Assembly: GCF_024741815.1 (NCBI RefSeq)
Contig: NZ_CP102951.1
Span: 4,602,001-4,666,000 of the forward strand
Direction of reading: 5' to 3'
Source of the DNA: Pseudomonas sp. LS1212
Lineage (GTDB): Bacteria > Pseudomonadota > Gammaproteobacteria > Pseudomonadales > Pseudomonadaceae
Length of the DNA: 64,000 nucleotides
The notes beneath the pieces are model-generated. The model saw only the letters and a program-made list of their open reading frames with translations. It had not been told where the DNA came from and did not search any database. This document shows, in pieces, positions 1 to 8,770 of this stretch; position 1 is the stretch's first letter, and every line of letters starts with the position of its first letter. Made by a program: the position numbers and the translations under genes.

Positions 1-191
1 CGACCCACGCCAGTGCCATTGGCGAGGTGGTTCTGGCGGCCTCCGCCAACGGCCACAGCGAGCTGCTGGCCGTGCTTCAGGCCGAGGCCGTGGAAAATGG
101 CAACCTGCACCTGGGCAGCCTCGAAGGCCCGCGTGCGACGTTGCTCTCGTTGCCCTACGAACTGGACCGCGACCGCGAAATCCAGCGTTGA
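1..191 (+). CDS. ygfZ: C-terminal end of YgfZ-like folate-binding protein (partial)
   Basis: Only the last 62 codons are inside the window, read from base 3 and ending at TGA 189-191. The peptide opens THASAIGEVVLAAS and closes with PYELDRDREIQR. This resembles the C-terminal barrel of the YgfZ/GcvT-like folate-binding proteins, which take part in Fe-S cluster assembly or repair and MiaB-type tRNA modification. The diagnostic KGC[YF]xGQE motif would lie upstream, outside the window, so the identification rests on the tail and on my recollection that ygfZ precedes an HDOD gene in Pseudomonas. The HDOD gene starts 74 bp downstream on the same strand. Confidence 0.6.
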   Translation, partial: THASAIGEVVLAASANGHSELLAVLQAEAVENGNLHLGSLEGPRATLLSLPYELDRDREIQR

Positions 192-265
192 GCAACGCCC
201 TTGCAAAAGCGTCGAGCGCCGAACGCGTCGACGCTTGTCCCGTGATATCGCGTTAGAGAACACAG

Positions 266-1072
266 ATGAGCGAGCTGGCCCGGATGGTTCAAGAGCAGTT
301 GCTGGCTGCCATCGACAACGATGACCTGGTTTTGCCGACACTGCCCGAAGTCGCCCTGAAAATTCGCAAGGCGGCCGAAGACAGCGACATCGATGTCGGC
401 ACCTTGAGCCGAGTGATCGGCAGCGATGCCGCCCTCTCCGCTCGCCTGATCAAAGTGGTCAACAGCCCGATGCTGCGTGCGGCCAATGAAGTCACTGACC
501 TGCAGGCAGCCATCACCCGGCTGGGGGTCAACTACAGCTGCAACCTGGCCATCGGCCTGGTTATCGAGCAGATCTTTCACGCCCGTTCAGCAGTGGTCGA
601 GCAGAAAATGCGCGACGTCTGGGCCAACAGCCTGGAAGTGGCAGGCATCAGCTACGAACTCTGCCATCGCTATACCCGGCTCAAGCCGGACCAGGCGGCG
701 TTGGCGGGGCTTGTGCACCAGATCGGTGTGCTGCCCATCCTCACCTATGCCGAAGAGCACAATGAACTGCTGTCCGATCCGGTGTGCCTCAACCATGTGA
801 TCGAACGCATCCACCCGCTGCTCGGCGACAAGATCCTCAGCGTCTGGGAGTTCCCGGAAATGCTGATCAAGGTCCCCAGCTTGTCCCGGGATGCCCAGCG
901 CCGCTCGGCCCAGGCCGATTATGTCGATGTGGTCCAGGTCGCTTCACTGCTCAGCCAAGTCGAGGACCAGAGGCACCCGTTCGATTCGTTGCCGGCGTGC
1001 CGACAATTGGGTCTGGACCCGGCCACGCTGGAAGCCAGCGACCTCCATGTTGCCCGGGCCATGTTTCATTAG
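266..1072 (+). CDS. HDOD domain signalling protein
   Basis: 268 aa, starting MSELARMVQEQL. An HDOD domain fills roughly residues 20-220, with the family's pattern LPTLPEVALKIRKAAED near the N-terminus and DAALSARLIKVVNSP after it. HDOD proteins are catalytically silent relatives of HD phosphohydrolases that act in bacterial signalling; no output domain is attached here. It follows ygfZ in the same direction. Its TAG stop (1070-1072) overlaps the stop of the convergent sensor kinase gene by 4 bp. No specific function can be assigned. Confidence 0.85.
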   Translation: MSELARMVQEQLLAAIDNDDLVLPTLPEVALKIRKAAEDSDIDVGTLSRVIGSDAALSARLIKVVNSPMLRAANEVTDLQAAITRLGVNYSCNLAIGLVIEQIFHARSAVVEQKMRDVWANSLEVAGISYELCHRYTRLKPDQAALAGLVHQIGVLPILTYAEEHNELLSDPVCLNHVIERIHPLLGDKILSVWEFPEMLIKVPSLSRDAQRRSAQADYVDVVQVASLLSQVEDQRHPFDSLPACRQLGLDPATLEASDLHVARAMFH

Positions 1073-2448
1073 TCGGGGTTAAAGCTCACCCGCACTTTCA
1101 ATCCTGCCGGTTCGCCATCGTGCAGGCTGATCTGGGCCAGATGCGCCCGGCAAATCTCGCCGACGATCGCCAGGCCCAGCCCGGTGCCCTGGGCACCGCG
1201 CCGGTAAAAGCGCTCGAACACCCGCTCACGCTCCTCAATGGGGATGCCCGGGCCGTCGTCTTCGACCTCCAGTACGCCCGGCGGGCTGACCCGCAGGATC
1301 ACATTGCCGCCCGCCGGTGTATGGGCCAGGGCATTGTCGACCAGGTTGCTGAGCAGCTCATTGAGCAAGGTCGGCTCACCGCGCAACCAGACCGGCTCTT
1401 CGGCTTCCAGCGCCAGGGCTACGCCGCGCGCATGCGCCAGCGGCGCCATGGCCATGCCCAGCTCCCGCGTCAATTGGCTGAGATCGAGCAGCTGCGCGCC
1501 GCCTTCGGCGATCGCCCGGGCGCCGTTTTCGACCCGGGCCAGCGAAAGTAGCTGGTTGGCCAGGTGGGTCAGCTTGTCGGTGTCTTGCGCCGCCGACTCC
1601 AGGGTCTCGCGCCAGACCTCGGACTGCGGCGCGCGCAAGCCCAATTCGAGCCGAGCCTTGAGCGCAGCCAGGGGAGTACGCAACTCATGGGCAGCATCGG
1701 CGATAAACTGCGCCTGCCGCTCGAACTGCCCGCGCAGCCGCTCGGTGAAATGGTTCAGGGCTTGCACCAGTGGCCAAAGTTCGCGCTGAACTTCTACCAG
1801 CGGCAGAGGCCGCAAGTCGTCCGGCTGGCGATCTTCGACGGCCGTACGCAAGCGCTCCAGTGGCCGCAACGCCGCGCTGATGGCAAACCACACCAGCAGC
1901 ATTGCGCCCATGCCGAGCATGCCCAGGCGCAACAAGGTATCAGTCATCAGACTGCGAGCCATACGCACCCTTGCCTCTTCGGTCTCGGCCACGCGGATTT
2001 CCGCCATGCCGTTCATGTTCGGCTCACTGACCGCCTTGAGCAGGCTGACCACGCGGACATCCTGGCCCAGGTATTGGGCATCGTAAAAGCGCGCCAGGGC
2101 CGGATAGTCATCGGTACGTGGTGTGCCCGGCGGTGGTGCCGGCAGGTTCTCGTAGCCGGAAATCAGCCGCTGCTGAATGTCATTGACCTGATAGTAGATA
2201 CGCCCGGCGCTGTCATAGGCGAAGGTATCGAGCGCCACGTAGGGCACATCGGCGCTCAAGCTGCCGTCGCGTTGCGAGAGGCCGGCAGCGATGGTGCGTG
2301 CCGATGCCAGCAATGTGCGGTCATACGCCGTGTCGGCGGCCTCGCGGCCGTTCCAGTACGCACTCAGGCCGCTGGCCAGCATCAACACCAGCAGCAACAG
2401 CGCCAGGTTCCACAGCAGCCGCCCACGCAGGCTGCCGGGCTTACGCAT
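1069..2448 (-). CDS. tctE: TctE-type sensor histidine kinase
   Basis: About 459 aa from the ATG at 2446-2448 (MRKPGSLRGRLLWN). This start overlaps the end of the response-regulator gene by 8 bp and is preferred to the upstream in-frame codon at 2472. Visible parts in order: an N-terminal membrane helix, a periplasmic sensor region, a second membrane helix (GMLGMGAMLLVWFAISAAL), a HAMP-like linker, a HisKA box with the phospho-accepting His in DAAHELRTPLAALKARL, and a HATPase with NLVDNALAHT, DDGPGIP and GTGLGLAI. In Pseudomonas and Salmonella, TctE senses citrate or other tricarboxylates and phosphorylates TctD. Divergence from opdH-tctCBA supports that role here. Confidence 0.9.
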   Translation of the reverse strand: MRKPGSLRGRLLWNLALLLLVLMLASGLSAYWNGREAADTAYDRTLLASARTIAAGLSQRDGSLSADVPYVALDTFAYDSAGRIYYQVNDIQQRLISGYENLPAPPPGTPRTDDYPALARFYDAQYLGQDVRVVSLLKAVSEPNMNGMAEIRVAETEEARVRMARSLMTDTLLRLGMLGMGAMLLVWFAISAALRPLERLRTAVEDRQPDDLRPLPLVEVQRELWPLVQALNHFTERLRGQFERQAQFIADAAHELRTPLAALKARLELGLRAPQSEVWRETLESAAQDTDKLTHLANQLLSLARVENGARAIAEGGAQLLDLSQLTRELGMAMAPLAHARGVALALEAEEPVWLRGEPTLLNELLSNLVDNALAHTPAGGNVILRVSPPGVLEVEDDGPGIPIEERERVFERFYRRGAQGTGLGLAIVGEICRAHLAQISLHDGEPAGLKVRVSFNPD

Positions 2449-3112
2449 CGCGGTTCTCGAGCAGGTAGCCAAGCCCCCTGAAGGTCACGATGGCGACGGC
2501 ATGCCCATCGAGTTTCTTGCGCAGGCGGTGAATGTAAATTTCGATGGCATCGGCGCTGGCCTCTTCATCCAGGCCGAAGACCTGGGCTGCCAGTTGTTCC
2601 TTGCTCATCACGCGCCCGGGCCTGGCGATCAAGGCTTCGAGCACGGCCTGCTCACGGGAGGTCAGCGTGAGCAGTTCATCACCCAGGGTGAAGCGCCGGG
2701 TATCGAGGTCATAGACCAGCACGCCACAGCGTTGCTGGCGCTCGCCGCCCAGTACGCTGCGGCGCAACAAGGCCTTGACCCGCGCCTCAAGCTCGGTGAG
2801 TTCGAAGGGTTTGGCCAGGTAGTCATCAGCGCCCAGGTTCAAGCCATGGACCCGATCCTTCACATCGCTGCGGGCGGTCAGCATCAGCACCGGCAGGTTC
2901 TTGCCGCGAGCGCGCAAGCGTGCCAGGACTTCGAAGCCGTCCATGCGCGGCAGGCCCACATCGAGGATCACCACGGCATATTCCTCGCAGCTCAGGGCCA
3001 GGTCCGCAGCCACGCCATCATGCAGTACGTCCACGGTCAGGCCCGTACTTTTCAAGGCCTGGGCAATGCTTTCGGCCAATTGCAGATGATCTTCGACGAG
3101 TAGCACACGCAT
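2441..3112 (-). CDS. tctD: TctD-type OmpR-family response regulator
   Basis: 223 aa. The receiver domain (about 1-120) has the acidic pocket LLVEDH, the phospho-acceptor Asp in VVILDVGLPRMDG and the conserved Lys in DDYLAKPFEL. A winged-helix DNA-binding domain follows, with LTSREQAVLEALIARPGRV and AIEIYIHRLRKKL. The gene is translationally coupled to the kinase gene (8-bp overlap) and divergent from opdH, so it probably controls the porin and transporter operon from the 3113-3336 intergenic region. Phosphorylated TctD activates tricarboxylate uptake in characterised systems; the inducer in this strain is inferred. Confidence 0.92.
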   Translation of the reverse strand: MRVLLVEDHLQLAESIAQALKSTGLTVDVLHDGVAADLALSCEEYAVVILDVGLPRMDGFEVLARLRARGKNLPVLMLTARSDVKDRVHGLNLGADDYLAKPFELTELEARVKALLRRSVLGGERQQRCGVLVYDLDTRRFTLGDELLTLTSREQAVLEALIARPGRVMSKEQLAAQVFGLDEEASADAIEIYIHRLRKKLDGHAVAIVTFRGLGYLLENRDA

Positions 3113-3336
3113 CGACTTCTCCTAAAGCGCTGGCCTGTGGGGAGGCCATTTCTGGCGCGGAGTTTACAGGCGCATCGGCGCCTGTGAACCCATCGTGATA
3201 ATGAAAGCTGCTTGAAAGGTTAGCGAAAGGTTCAAGCCCTAGCATCGCTTCACGGCCAGATTCAGATGCCGTGAACGACGAAAAACGCCCCGATGCGTTT
3301 TCGCAACTTATAAGAACAATAACGGAGTCACACACG
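3113..3336. promoter_or_regulatory. Divergent tctDE / opdH control region
   Basis: 224-bp intergenic region between two divergent, functionally linked transcription units. It should carry both promoters and the TctD binding sites. A direct repeat of GCGCCTGTRAA-like sequence appears near 3168-3187 (ggcgcatcggcgcctgtgaa). A CGGAG ribosome-binding site sits at 3323-3327, ten bases before the opdH ATG. I did not pick out confident -35/-10 boxes. Confidence 0.5.
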
Positions 3337-4626
3337 ATGCTGTCCATGCAGCCTCAGGCATCCTCGCCTGCTCGTACCTTCCGTCTGCACCCCGCTGCAC
3401 TTGCCAGTGCCGCCGCCTTTGCCGGCTTCTCGCCCCTGGGCCAGGCCGCCTTCTTCGAAGACAGTTCCGCTACCTTCGAAACCCGCAACATGTACTTCAA
3501 CCGTGATTTCCGCGACGGCACCAGTGCACAGCAATCCAAGCGCGACGAGTGGGCCCAGGGCTTCATGCTCAACCTGGAATCAGGTTACACCGACGGCGTC
3601 GTCGGCTTTGGTGTCGATGCCCTGGGCATGCTTGGGGTCAAGCTCGATTCCAGCCCCGACCGTACGGGTTCCGGCCTGTTGCCGACCCATGACGACGGCC
3701 GCGCTGCCGACGAATACTCCAAGCTCGGCCTGACCGGCAAGGTGAAGATTTCCGCCACGGAACTGAAGATCGGCACCCTGATTCCCGAACTGCCGATCCT
3801 CAAGGCCAATGATGGGCGCATCCTGCCGCAAACCTTCGAGGGCGGCCTGCTGACCTCCAAAGAGATCAAGAACCTGACCTTCACCGGCGGCCGCCTGGAA
3901 AAGGTCAAGGACCGCGATGACACCAACGTCGAAGAGATCGCCCTCAACAACAAGAACAGCCGTTTCCTCGGTACCGCGGCCGGCAACCATTTCGACACCG
4001 CGGGCCTGGATTACAAGTTCACCGACAAGATCACCGGCAGTTACTACTTCGCCCAGCTCGACGACGTCTACCGCCAGCATTTCGTAGGTCTGACCAGTTC
4101 ACAGCCATTCGGCCCCGGCACCCTGGGTACCGACCTGCGCACCGCCTTCAGCGATGACCAGGGCCAGGCGCGCGGCGGCGACATCGACAATACCTCGCTC
4201 AACGGTATGATCAGCTATGGCCTCAGTGGTCACAAGATCAGCGCCGCCTACCAGCACATGTCCGGCGACAGCGCCTTCCCTTATGTCGACGGCAGTGACC
4301 CGTACCTGGTCAACTTCGTTCAGATCAACGACTTCGCCGGTGCCGACGAGCGCTCCTGGCAAGCCCGTTACGACTATGACTTCGTCGCCCTGGGTATTCC
4401 CGGCCTGAGCTTCATGAGCCGCTACGTCAGCGGCGATAATGTGAAGCTGAACAACGGTGGCACCGGCAAGGAATGGGAACGCAACAGCGAAATCAAGTAC
4501 GTGGTGCAAAGCGGCGCGCTGAAAAACGTCGCCGTGCGCCTGCGCAATGCCACCTACCGTTCGAATTTCGCCCGCGATGCGGATGAAGTGCGGTTGCTGG
4601 TCAGCTACAGCGTGGCTCTTTGGTAA
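3337..4626 (+). CDS. opdH: OprD-family outer-membrane porin (OpdH-like)
   Basis: About 429 aa from the ATG at 3337, which follows a CGGAG Shine-Dalgarno at 3323-3327. A Sec signal peptide ends around GQAAFF. The mature part begins FFEDSSATFETRNMYFNRDF, the usual start of OprD porins, and repeats the 18-strand pattern of short amphipathic segments (GLDYKFTDKITGSYYFAQL, SWQARYDYDF). It ends in VSYSVALW, with the C-terminal aromatic needed for BAM-dependent insertion. Placement just upstream of tctC and next to tctDE points to the tricarboxylate-specific member OpdH, which admits cis-aconitate, citrate or similar compounds. Length is normal for the family. Confidence 0.9.
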   Translation: MLSMQPQASSPARTFRLHPAALASAAAFAGFSPLGQAAFFEDSSATFETRNMYFNRDFRDGTSAQQSKRDEWAQGFMLNLESGYTDGVVGFGVDALGMLGVKLDSSPDRTGSGLLPTHDDGRAADEYSKLGLTGKVKISATELKIGTLIPELPILKANDGRILPQTFEGGLLTSKEIKNLTFTGGRLEKVKDRDDTNVEEIALNNKNSRFLGTAAGNHFDTAGLDYKFTDKITGSYYFAQLDDVYRQHFVGLTSSQPFGPGTLGTDLRTAFSDDQGQARGGDIDNTSLNGMISYGLSGHKISAAYQHMSGDSAFPYVDGSDPYLVNFVQINDFAGADERSWQARYDYDFVALGIPGLSFMSRYVSGDNVKLNNGGTGKEWERNSEIKYVVQSGALKNVAVRLRNATYRSNFARDADEVRLLVSYSVALW

Positions 4627-4662
4627 TCCCTGATAACAATAAAACTTCTGTGGAGACTGACG

Positions 4663-5658
4663 ATGACCCTTTCACTGCGCCAAATCGCCCTGGCTACCGG
4701 TTGCGTGCTGCTGTCGAGCCAACTGTTCGCCGCGCAACCCCCTTCTACCGAACCAAAGCGTCCCGAATGCATTGCCCCGGCATCGCCCGGCGGTGGTTTC
4801 GACCTGACCTGCAAACTGGCCCAGAGCGGCCTGCTCAACGAGAAGCTGCTGACCAAACCCATGCGCGTGACCTACATGCCCGGTGGTGTTGGCGCGGTGG
4901 CCTACAACGCGGTAGTCGCCCAGCGCCCGGCCGATGCCGGTACTCTGGTGGCCTGGTCCAGCGGTTCGCTGCTGAACCTGGCACAAGGCAAGTTCGGTCG
5001 CTTCGACGAAAATGCCGTGCGCTGGCTGGCCGCCGTCGGTACCAGCTATGGCGCCATTGCAGTGAAAAGCGACTCGCCATACAAAACCCTCGATGACCTG
5101 GTCAAGGCGCTCAAGGCCGACCCGAGCAAAGTCGTGATCGGCTCCGGCGGTACCGTCGGCAGCCAGGACTGGATGCAGACCGCGCTGATCGCCAAGGCCG
5201 CCGGGATCAACCCGCGCGACCTGCGTTATGTGGCACTCGAAGGTGGCGGTGAAATCGCCACTGCCCTGCTCGGCGGGCACATCCAGGTCGGCAGCACCGA
5301 CATCTCCGACTCCATGCCGCACATCCTCAGCGGCGACATGCGCCTGCTGGCGGTGTTCGCTGAAAAGCGCATCGACGAACCGGAAATGAAGAATATTCCG
5401 ACCGCCAAGGAACAGGGCTACGACATCGTCTGGCCGGTGGTGCGTGGTTTCTACCTGGGGCCAAAGGTTACCGATGAAGAATACGCCTGGTGGAAAGACG
5501 CCTTCGACAAGATGCTCGCCTCCGAAGACTTCGCCAAATTGCGCGACCAGCGCGAACTCTTCCCCTTCGCCATGACCGGCCCGGAGCTGGACACCTACGT
5601 GAAAAAACAGGTGGCCGACTACAAGATCCTGGCCAAGGAATTCGGCCTGATCCAGTAA
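4663..5658 (+). CDS. tctC: Tripartite tricarboxylate transporter periplasmic binding protein
   Basis: 331 aa with a signal peptide (MTLSLRQIALATGCVLLSSQLFA). The mature protein has the TctC/Bug fold signatures APASPGGGFDLTCKLAQ near the N-terminus and VVIGSGGTVGSQDWMQTAL in the middle. It binds citrate-like anions in the periplasm and hands them to the TctAB membrane complex. The gene lies 36 bp after opdH and 90 bp before tctB. The REP-like hairpins in that gap may stabilise the upstream message, giving excess binding protein. Confidence 0.93.
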   Translation: MTLSLRQIALATGCVLLSSQLFAAQPPSTEPKRPECIAPASPGGGFDLTCKLAQSGLLNEKLLTKPMRVTYMPGGVGAVAYNAVVAQRPADAGTLVAWSSGSLLNLAQGKFGRFDENAVRWLAAVGTSYGAIAVKSDSPYKTLDDLVKALKADPSKVVIGSGGTVGSQDWMQTALIAKAAGINPRDLRYVALEGGGEIATALLGGHIQVGSTDISDSMPHILSGDMRLLAVFAEKRIDEPEMKNIPTAKEQGYDIVWPVVRGFYLGPKVTDEEYAWWKDAFDKMLASEDFAKLRDQRELFPFAMTGPELDTYVKKQVADYKILAKEFGLIQ

Positions 5659-5669
5659 CACCCTGGAGA

Positions 5670-5728
5670 GCAAGCCAGCTCCTCCCATGTAGGAGCTGGC
5701 TTGCCAGCGATCGACCGCAAAGCGGTCG
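5670..5728. repeat. REP-like double hairpin between tctC and tctB
   Basis: A perfect 14-bp inverted repeat (GCAAGCCAGCTCCT at 5670-5683 and its complement at 5691-5704, 7-base loop) is followed by a second hairpin (CGACCGC/GCGGTCG, 5712-5728, 3-base loop). The arm AGGAGCTGGCTTGC is the Pseudomonas REP core also present in the REPIN at 42691-42775. There is no T-run, so attenuation or mRNA stabilisation is more likely than full termination. Confidence 0.85.
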
Positions 5729-5748
5729 CCCCGTAGAGGATTCCCCCA

Positions 5749-6207
5749 ATGGTCCTGCAACGCTTTTTCGCGCTGGCGCTCCTGCTCGCCTGCGCCGCCC
5801 TGGCCGTAATGGCCTGGCCCTATCAAGCCGCCTTCTCCTATGAACCCGTAGGCCCGCGCGCCTACCCCCTGCTGATGATCGGCCTGATGTCGGCGGCCTT
5901 GTTGTACCTGCTGTTTCGGCCCACGCCCATCGTGCGTCACGAGGACGAGCCGGAGCTCGACCACCCGACCTTGAAAAAGATCGGCCTGTGCGTGCTGTTG
6001 CTGCTGTTCTTCGCCAGCCTGTTCGAGCCGCTGGGTTTCATCCTCAGCAGCATGCTGATCGGCATTCCGATGGCACGTCTGTATGGCGGCCGCTGGCTAC
6101 CCAGCGTTGTGATCATCAGCCTGATGAGCGTCGGTCTTTATCTGCTGTTCGATAAAGCCATGGACGTGCCACTGCCCCTGGGCCTGCTCGATATTCTGGA
6201 GAATTGA
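5749..6207 (+). CDS. tctB: Tripartite tricarboxylate transporter small membrane subunit
   Basis: 152 aa with four hydrophobic segments: FFALALLLACAALAVMAW, AYPLLMIGLMSAALLYLLF, IGLCVLLLLFFASLFEPLGF and VVIISLMSVGLYLLF. This is the expected topology for TctB, the small integral subunit of TTT-family sodium- or proton-coupled transporters. An AGAGGA ribosome-binding site precedes the ATG. The stop is one base from the tctA start, indicating co-translation. Confidence 0.9.
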   Translation: MVLQRFFALALLLACAALAVMAWPYQAAFSYEPVGPRAYPLLMIGLMSAALLYLLFRPTPIVRHEDEPELDHPTLKKIGLCVLLLLFFASLFEPLGFILSSMLIGIPMARLYGGRWLPSVVIISLMSVGLYLLFDKAMDVPLPLGLLDILEN

Positions 6208-6208
6208 C

Positions 6209-7723
6209 ATGGATACTTTCAGCTATCTGAGCCAGGGTTTCGGTGTCGCTCTGACGCCGTACAACCTGGTCACCGCGTTGTGCGGCACCCTGATCGGCAC
6301 CGTGGTCGGCCTGCTCCCGGGCCTGGGCCCGATCAATGGCGTGGCACTGTTGATCCCCATCGCCTTTGCCCTGGGCCTGCCGCCGGAATCGGCGCTGATC
6401 CTGCTGGCGGCGGTTTACCTGGGCTGTGAATATGGCGGCCGGATCAGCTCGATCCTGCTGAACATTCCCGGTGAAGCCTCGACCGTGATGACCACGCTGG
6501 ACGGCTACCCCATGGCCCGCAAAGGCCTGGCTGGCGTGGCCCTGTCGCTGTCGGCCTGGAGCTCGTTCATTGGCGCCTTCATCGCCACCTGCGGCATGGT
6601 CCTGTTCGCGCCGTTGCTGGCCAAATGGGCCATCGCCTTCGGCCCGGCGGAATACTTCGTATTGATGGTCTTTGCCATTGTCTGCCTGGGCGGCATGGCT
6701 GGCGACAAACCTCTCAAGACCTTCATCGCGGCGTTGATCGGGCTGTTTTTGTCGAGTGTCGGGATCGACGCCAACAGTGGCGTGTATCGCTTCACCGGCG
6801 ACAACGTCCATCTGGCCGACGGCATTCAGTTCGTGGTGCTGGTGCTGGGCCTGTTCTCCATCAGCGAAATTCTCTTGCTGCTTGAGAAAACCCATCACGG
6901 CCACGTCGCCGTGAAAGCCACCGGGCGCATGCTGTTCAACTTCAAGGAAGCCGCCTCGGTATTCGTGGTCAACCTGCGCTGCGGCGTGCTGGGCTTCATC
7001 ATGGGCGTGCTGCCCGGTGCCGGTGCGACCCTGGCCAGCGCCGTGGCCTACATGACGGAAAAACGCATCGCCGGCAAAAGCGGCAACTTCGGCAAGGGCG
7101 ACATGCGCGGCCTGGCCGCCCCGGAAACCGCCATCGGTGCCGAAGCCTGCGGCGCGCTGGTGCCGATGCTGACCCTGGGCGTGCCCGGCTCCGGCACCAC
7201 GGCGGTGATGATCGGCGCACTGTCGCTGTACAACATCACCCCCGGCCCACTGCTGTTCCAGCAGCAGCCAGACATCGTCTGGGGCCTGATCGCGTCGTTG
7301 TTCATCGCCAACATCATGCTGGTGGTGCTCAACATTCCGATGATCCGGATTTTCACCCGCATCCTGGCGGTGCCGAACTGGGCGCTGGTACCCATGATCG
7401 CGATCATCACCGCCATCGGTGTCTTCGCGGTGCACGCCACCACGTTCGACCTGTTCCTGATGATCGGCATCGGCATCTTCGGCTACATCCTGCGCAAGCT
7501 GGACTTCCCGCTCTCGCCGATTCTGCTGGGCTTTATCCTTGGCGGACTGATGGAGCAAAACCTGCGCCGGGCCCTGTCGATCTCCAACGGTGCGCTGGAG
7601 ATCCTCTGGTCCAGCCCGATCGCCATGGGTGTCTGGGCGCTGACGGCGATCATGCTGCTGTTGCCGCTGCTGCGCATCTGGCGCAAGCGCAGTGTTCAGC
7701 GTCGCGCCTTGGCCGATGTCTGA
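6209..7723 (+). CDS. tctA: Tripartite tricarboxylate transporter large membrane subunit
   Basis: 504 aa, polytopic, about 12 hydrophobic segments. It contains the TctA signatures GTVVGLLPGLGPINGVALL near residue 35 and GFIMGVLPGAGATLASAVAY near residue 265, the two internally related halves typical of the family. It forms the translocation channel fed by TctC. The start is one base after tctB, and its last 8 bases overlap the following AbrB-family gene, so the operon is tctC-tctB-tctA-abrB. Confidence 0.95.
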   Translation: MDTFSYLSQGFGVALTPYNLVTALCGTLIGTVVGLLPGLGPINGVALLIPIAFALGLPPESALILLAAVYLGCEYGGRISSILLNIPGEASTVMTTLDGYPMARKGLAGVALSLSAWSSFIGAFIATCGMVLFAPLLAKWAIAFGPAEYFVLMVFAIVCLGGMAGDKPLKTFIAALIGLFLSSVGIDANSGVYRFTGDNVHLADGIQFVVLVLGLFSISEILLLLEKTHHGHVAVKATGRMLFNFKEAASVFVVNLRCGVLGFIMGVLPGAGATLASAVAYMTEKRIAGKSGNFGKGDMRGLAAPETAIGAEACGALVPMLTLGVPGSGTTAVMIGALSLYNITPGPLLFQQQPDIVWGLIASLFIANIMLVVLNIPMIRIFTRILAVPNWALVPMIAIITAIGVFAVHATTFDLFLMIGIGIFGYILRKLDFPLSPILLGFILGGLMEQNLRRALSISNGALEILWSSPIAMGVWALTAIMLLLPLLRIWRKRSVQRRALADV

Positions 7724-8744
7724 AACGTCCTGGAAGCTGTGGTGGGGAACCCCCTTCGTCGGCTTGGCTGGCGGTTACCTCGCCAGCCAGGTCGGCTGGC
7801 CGCTGCCATGGATGGTCGGCTCGCTGCTGGCGATCATCCTGGTGCGCTGCCTGACGCCCTGGCAGTTGGGCGAAATCCCCGGCGGACGTAAATGCGGGCA
7901 GTGGATCGTCGGAATCGGCATCGGCCTGCACTTCACGCCGCAGGTAATGGAACAAGTGCTCGGTCATTTCGGCCTGATCTTCTGCGGTGCGCTGGTGACC
8001 AGCCTGTCCAGCGTGGTCGGCGTCTGGTTACTGCGCCGCACGGGTGAGGATCGCGCCACCGCATTTTTCTCGAGCATGCCGGGCGGTTCCGGCGAAATGG
8101 TCAACCTCGGCGCGCGCAATGGCGCGACCCTCAGCCTCGTTGCGGCCGGGCAGAGCCTGCGGGTGCTGGTGGTGGTGCTATGCGTGCCTGCCGTTTTCAA
8201 ATACCTGTTGGGCGACGGCGTGGCGATACAGGGTTCGGGCAGTGTCGACTGGCGCTGGCTGGCCGTGGTTTTCTCGCTGGGTGCGTTGGTGGCGTGGCTC
8301 TGGCAGCGCCTCAAGCAACCCAACCCCTGGTTGTTCGGCCCACTATTGGTGAGCGCGGTGATCAGTATCGGCTGGGACTTGCATATCGGCCTGCCGCAGG
8401 GCGGTAGTCAGGTCGGGCAGTGGTTGATCGGCAGCGGGCTGGGCTGTCACTTCAACCGGGCGTTCTTCCGTCGGGCACCGTCCTTTCTTGGCCGCACGCT
8501 GATCGGCACCGCCTTGACCATGCTCATCGCAGGCGTCGCGGCGCTGGGTCTGAGCGCCCTGACCCAGCTGGACCTGCGTTCATTGACTTTGGGCATGATG
8601 CCCGGCGGTATCGCCGAAATGAGCCTGACGGCCGAGACCTTGCAGCTGTCGGTGCCGTTGGTCACGGCACTGCAGGTCATGCGCTTGCTGTTCGTGCTGT
8701 TTCTGGCCGAGCCGTTGTTCAGGTACTGGGCCAACCCCCACTAG
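7716..8744 (+). CDS. AbrB/AitB-family membrane protein
   Basis: About 342 aa from the ATG at 7716, within the tctA stop region (8-bp overlap). It is hydrophobic, with two related halves, each with an MPGG-type loop: FFSSMPGGSGEMVNLGA and LTLGMMPGGIAEMSLTAE. This matches the AbrB family of putative membrane regulators or transporters named from ammonia-monooxygenase loci. The function is not firmly known; coupling to tctA suggests an accessory role in tricarboxylate uptake, which is inference. It converges on the autotransporter gene with a 26-bp gap. Confidence 0.85.
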   Translation: MSETSWKLWWGTPFVGLAGGYLASQVGWPLPWMVGSLLAIILVRCLTPWQLGEIPGGRKCGQWIVGIGIGLHFTPQVMEQVLGHFGLIFCGALVTSLSSVVGVWLLRRTGEDRATAFFSSMPGGSGEMVNLGARNGATLSLVAAGQSLRVLVVVLCVPAVFKYLLGDGVAIQGSGSVDWRWLAVVFSLGALVAWLWQRLKQPNPWLFGPLLVSAVISIGWDLHIGLPQGGSQVGQWLIGSGLGCHFNRAFFRRAPSFLGRTLIGTALTMLIAGVAALGLSALTQLDLRSLTLGMMPGGIAEMSLTAETLQLSVPLVTALQVMRLLFVLFLAEPLFRYWANPH

Positions 8745-8770
8745 AGGCTTGGCCTGCCACCGATGGCCGT

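Noticed and set aside
784..1551. Plus-strand open frame spanning the HDOD and TctE genes
   Set aside because: It overlaps two genes with clear domains on both strands and has no recognisable product.
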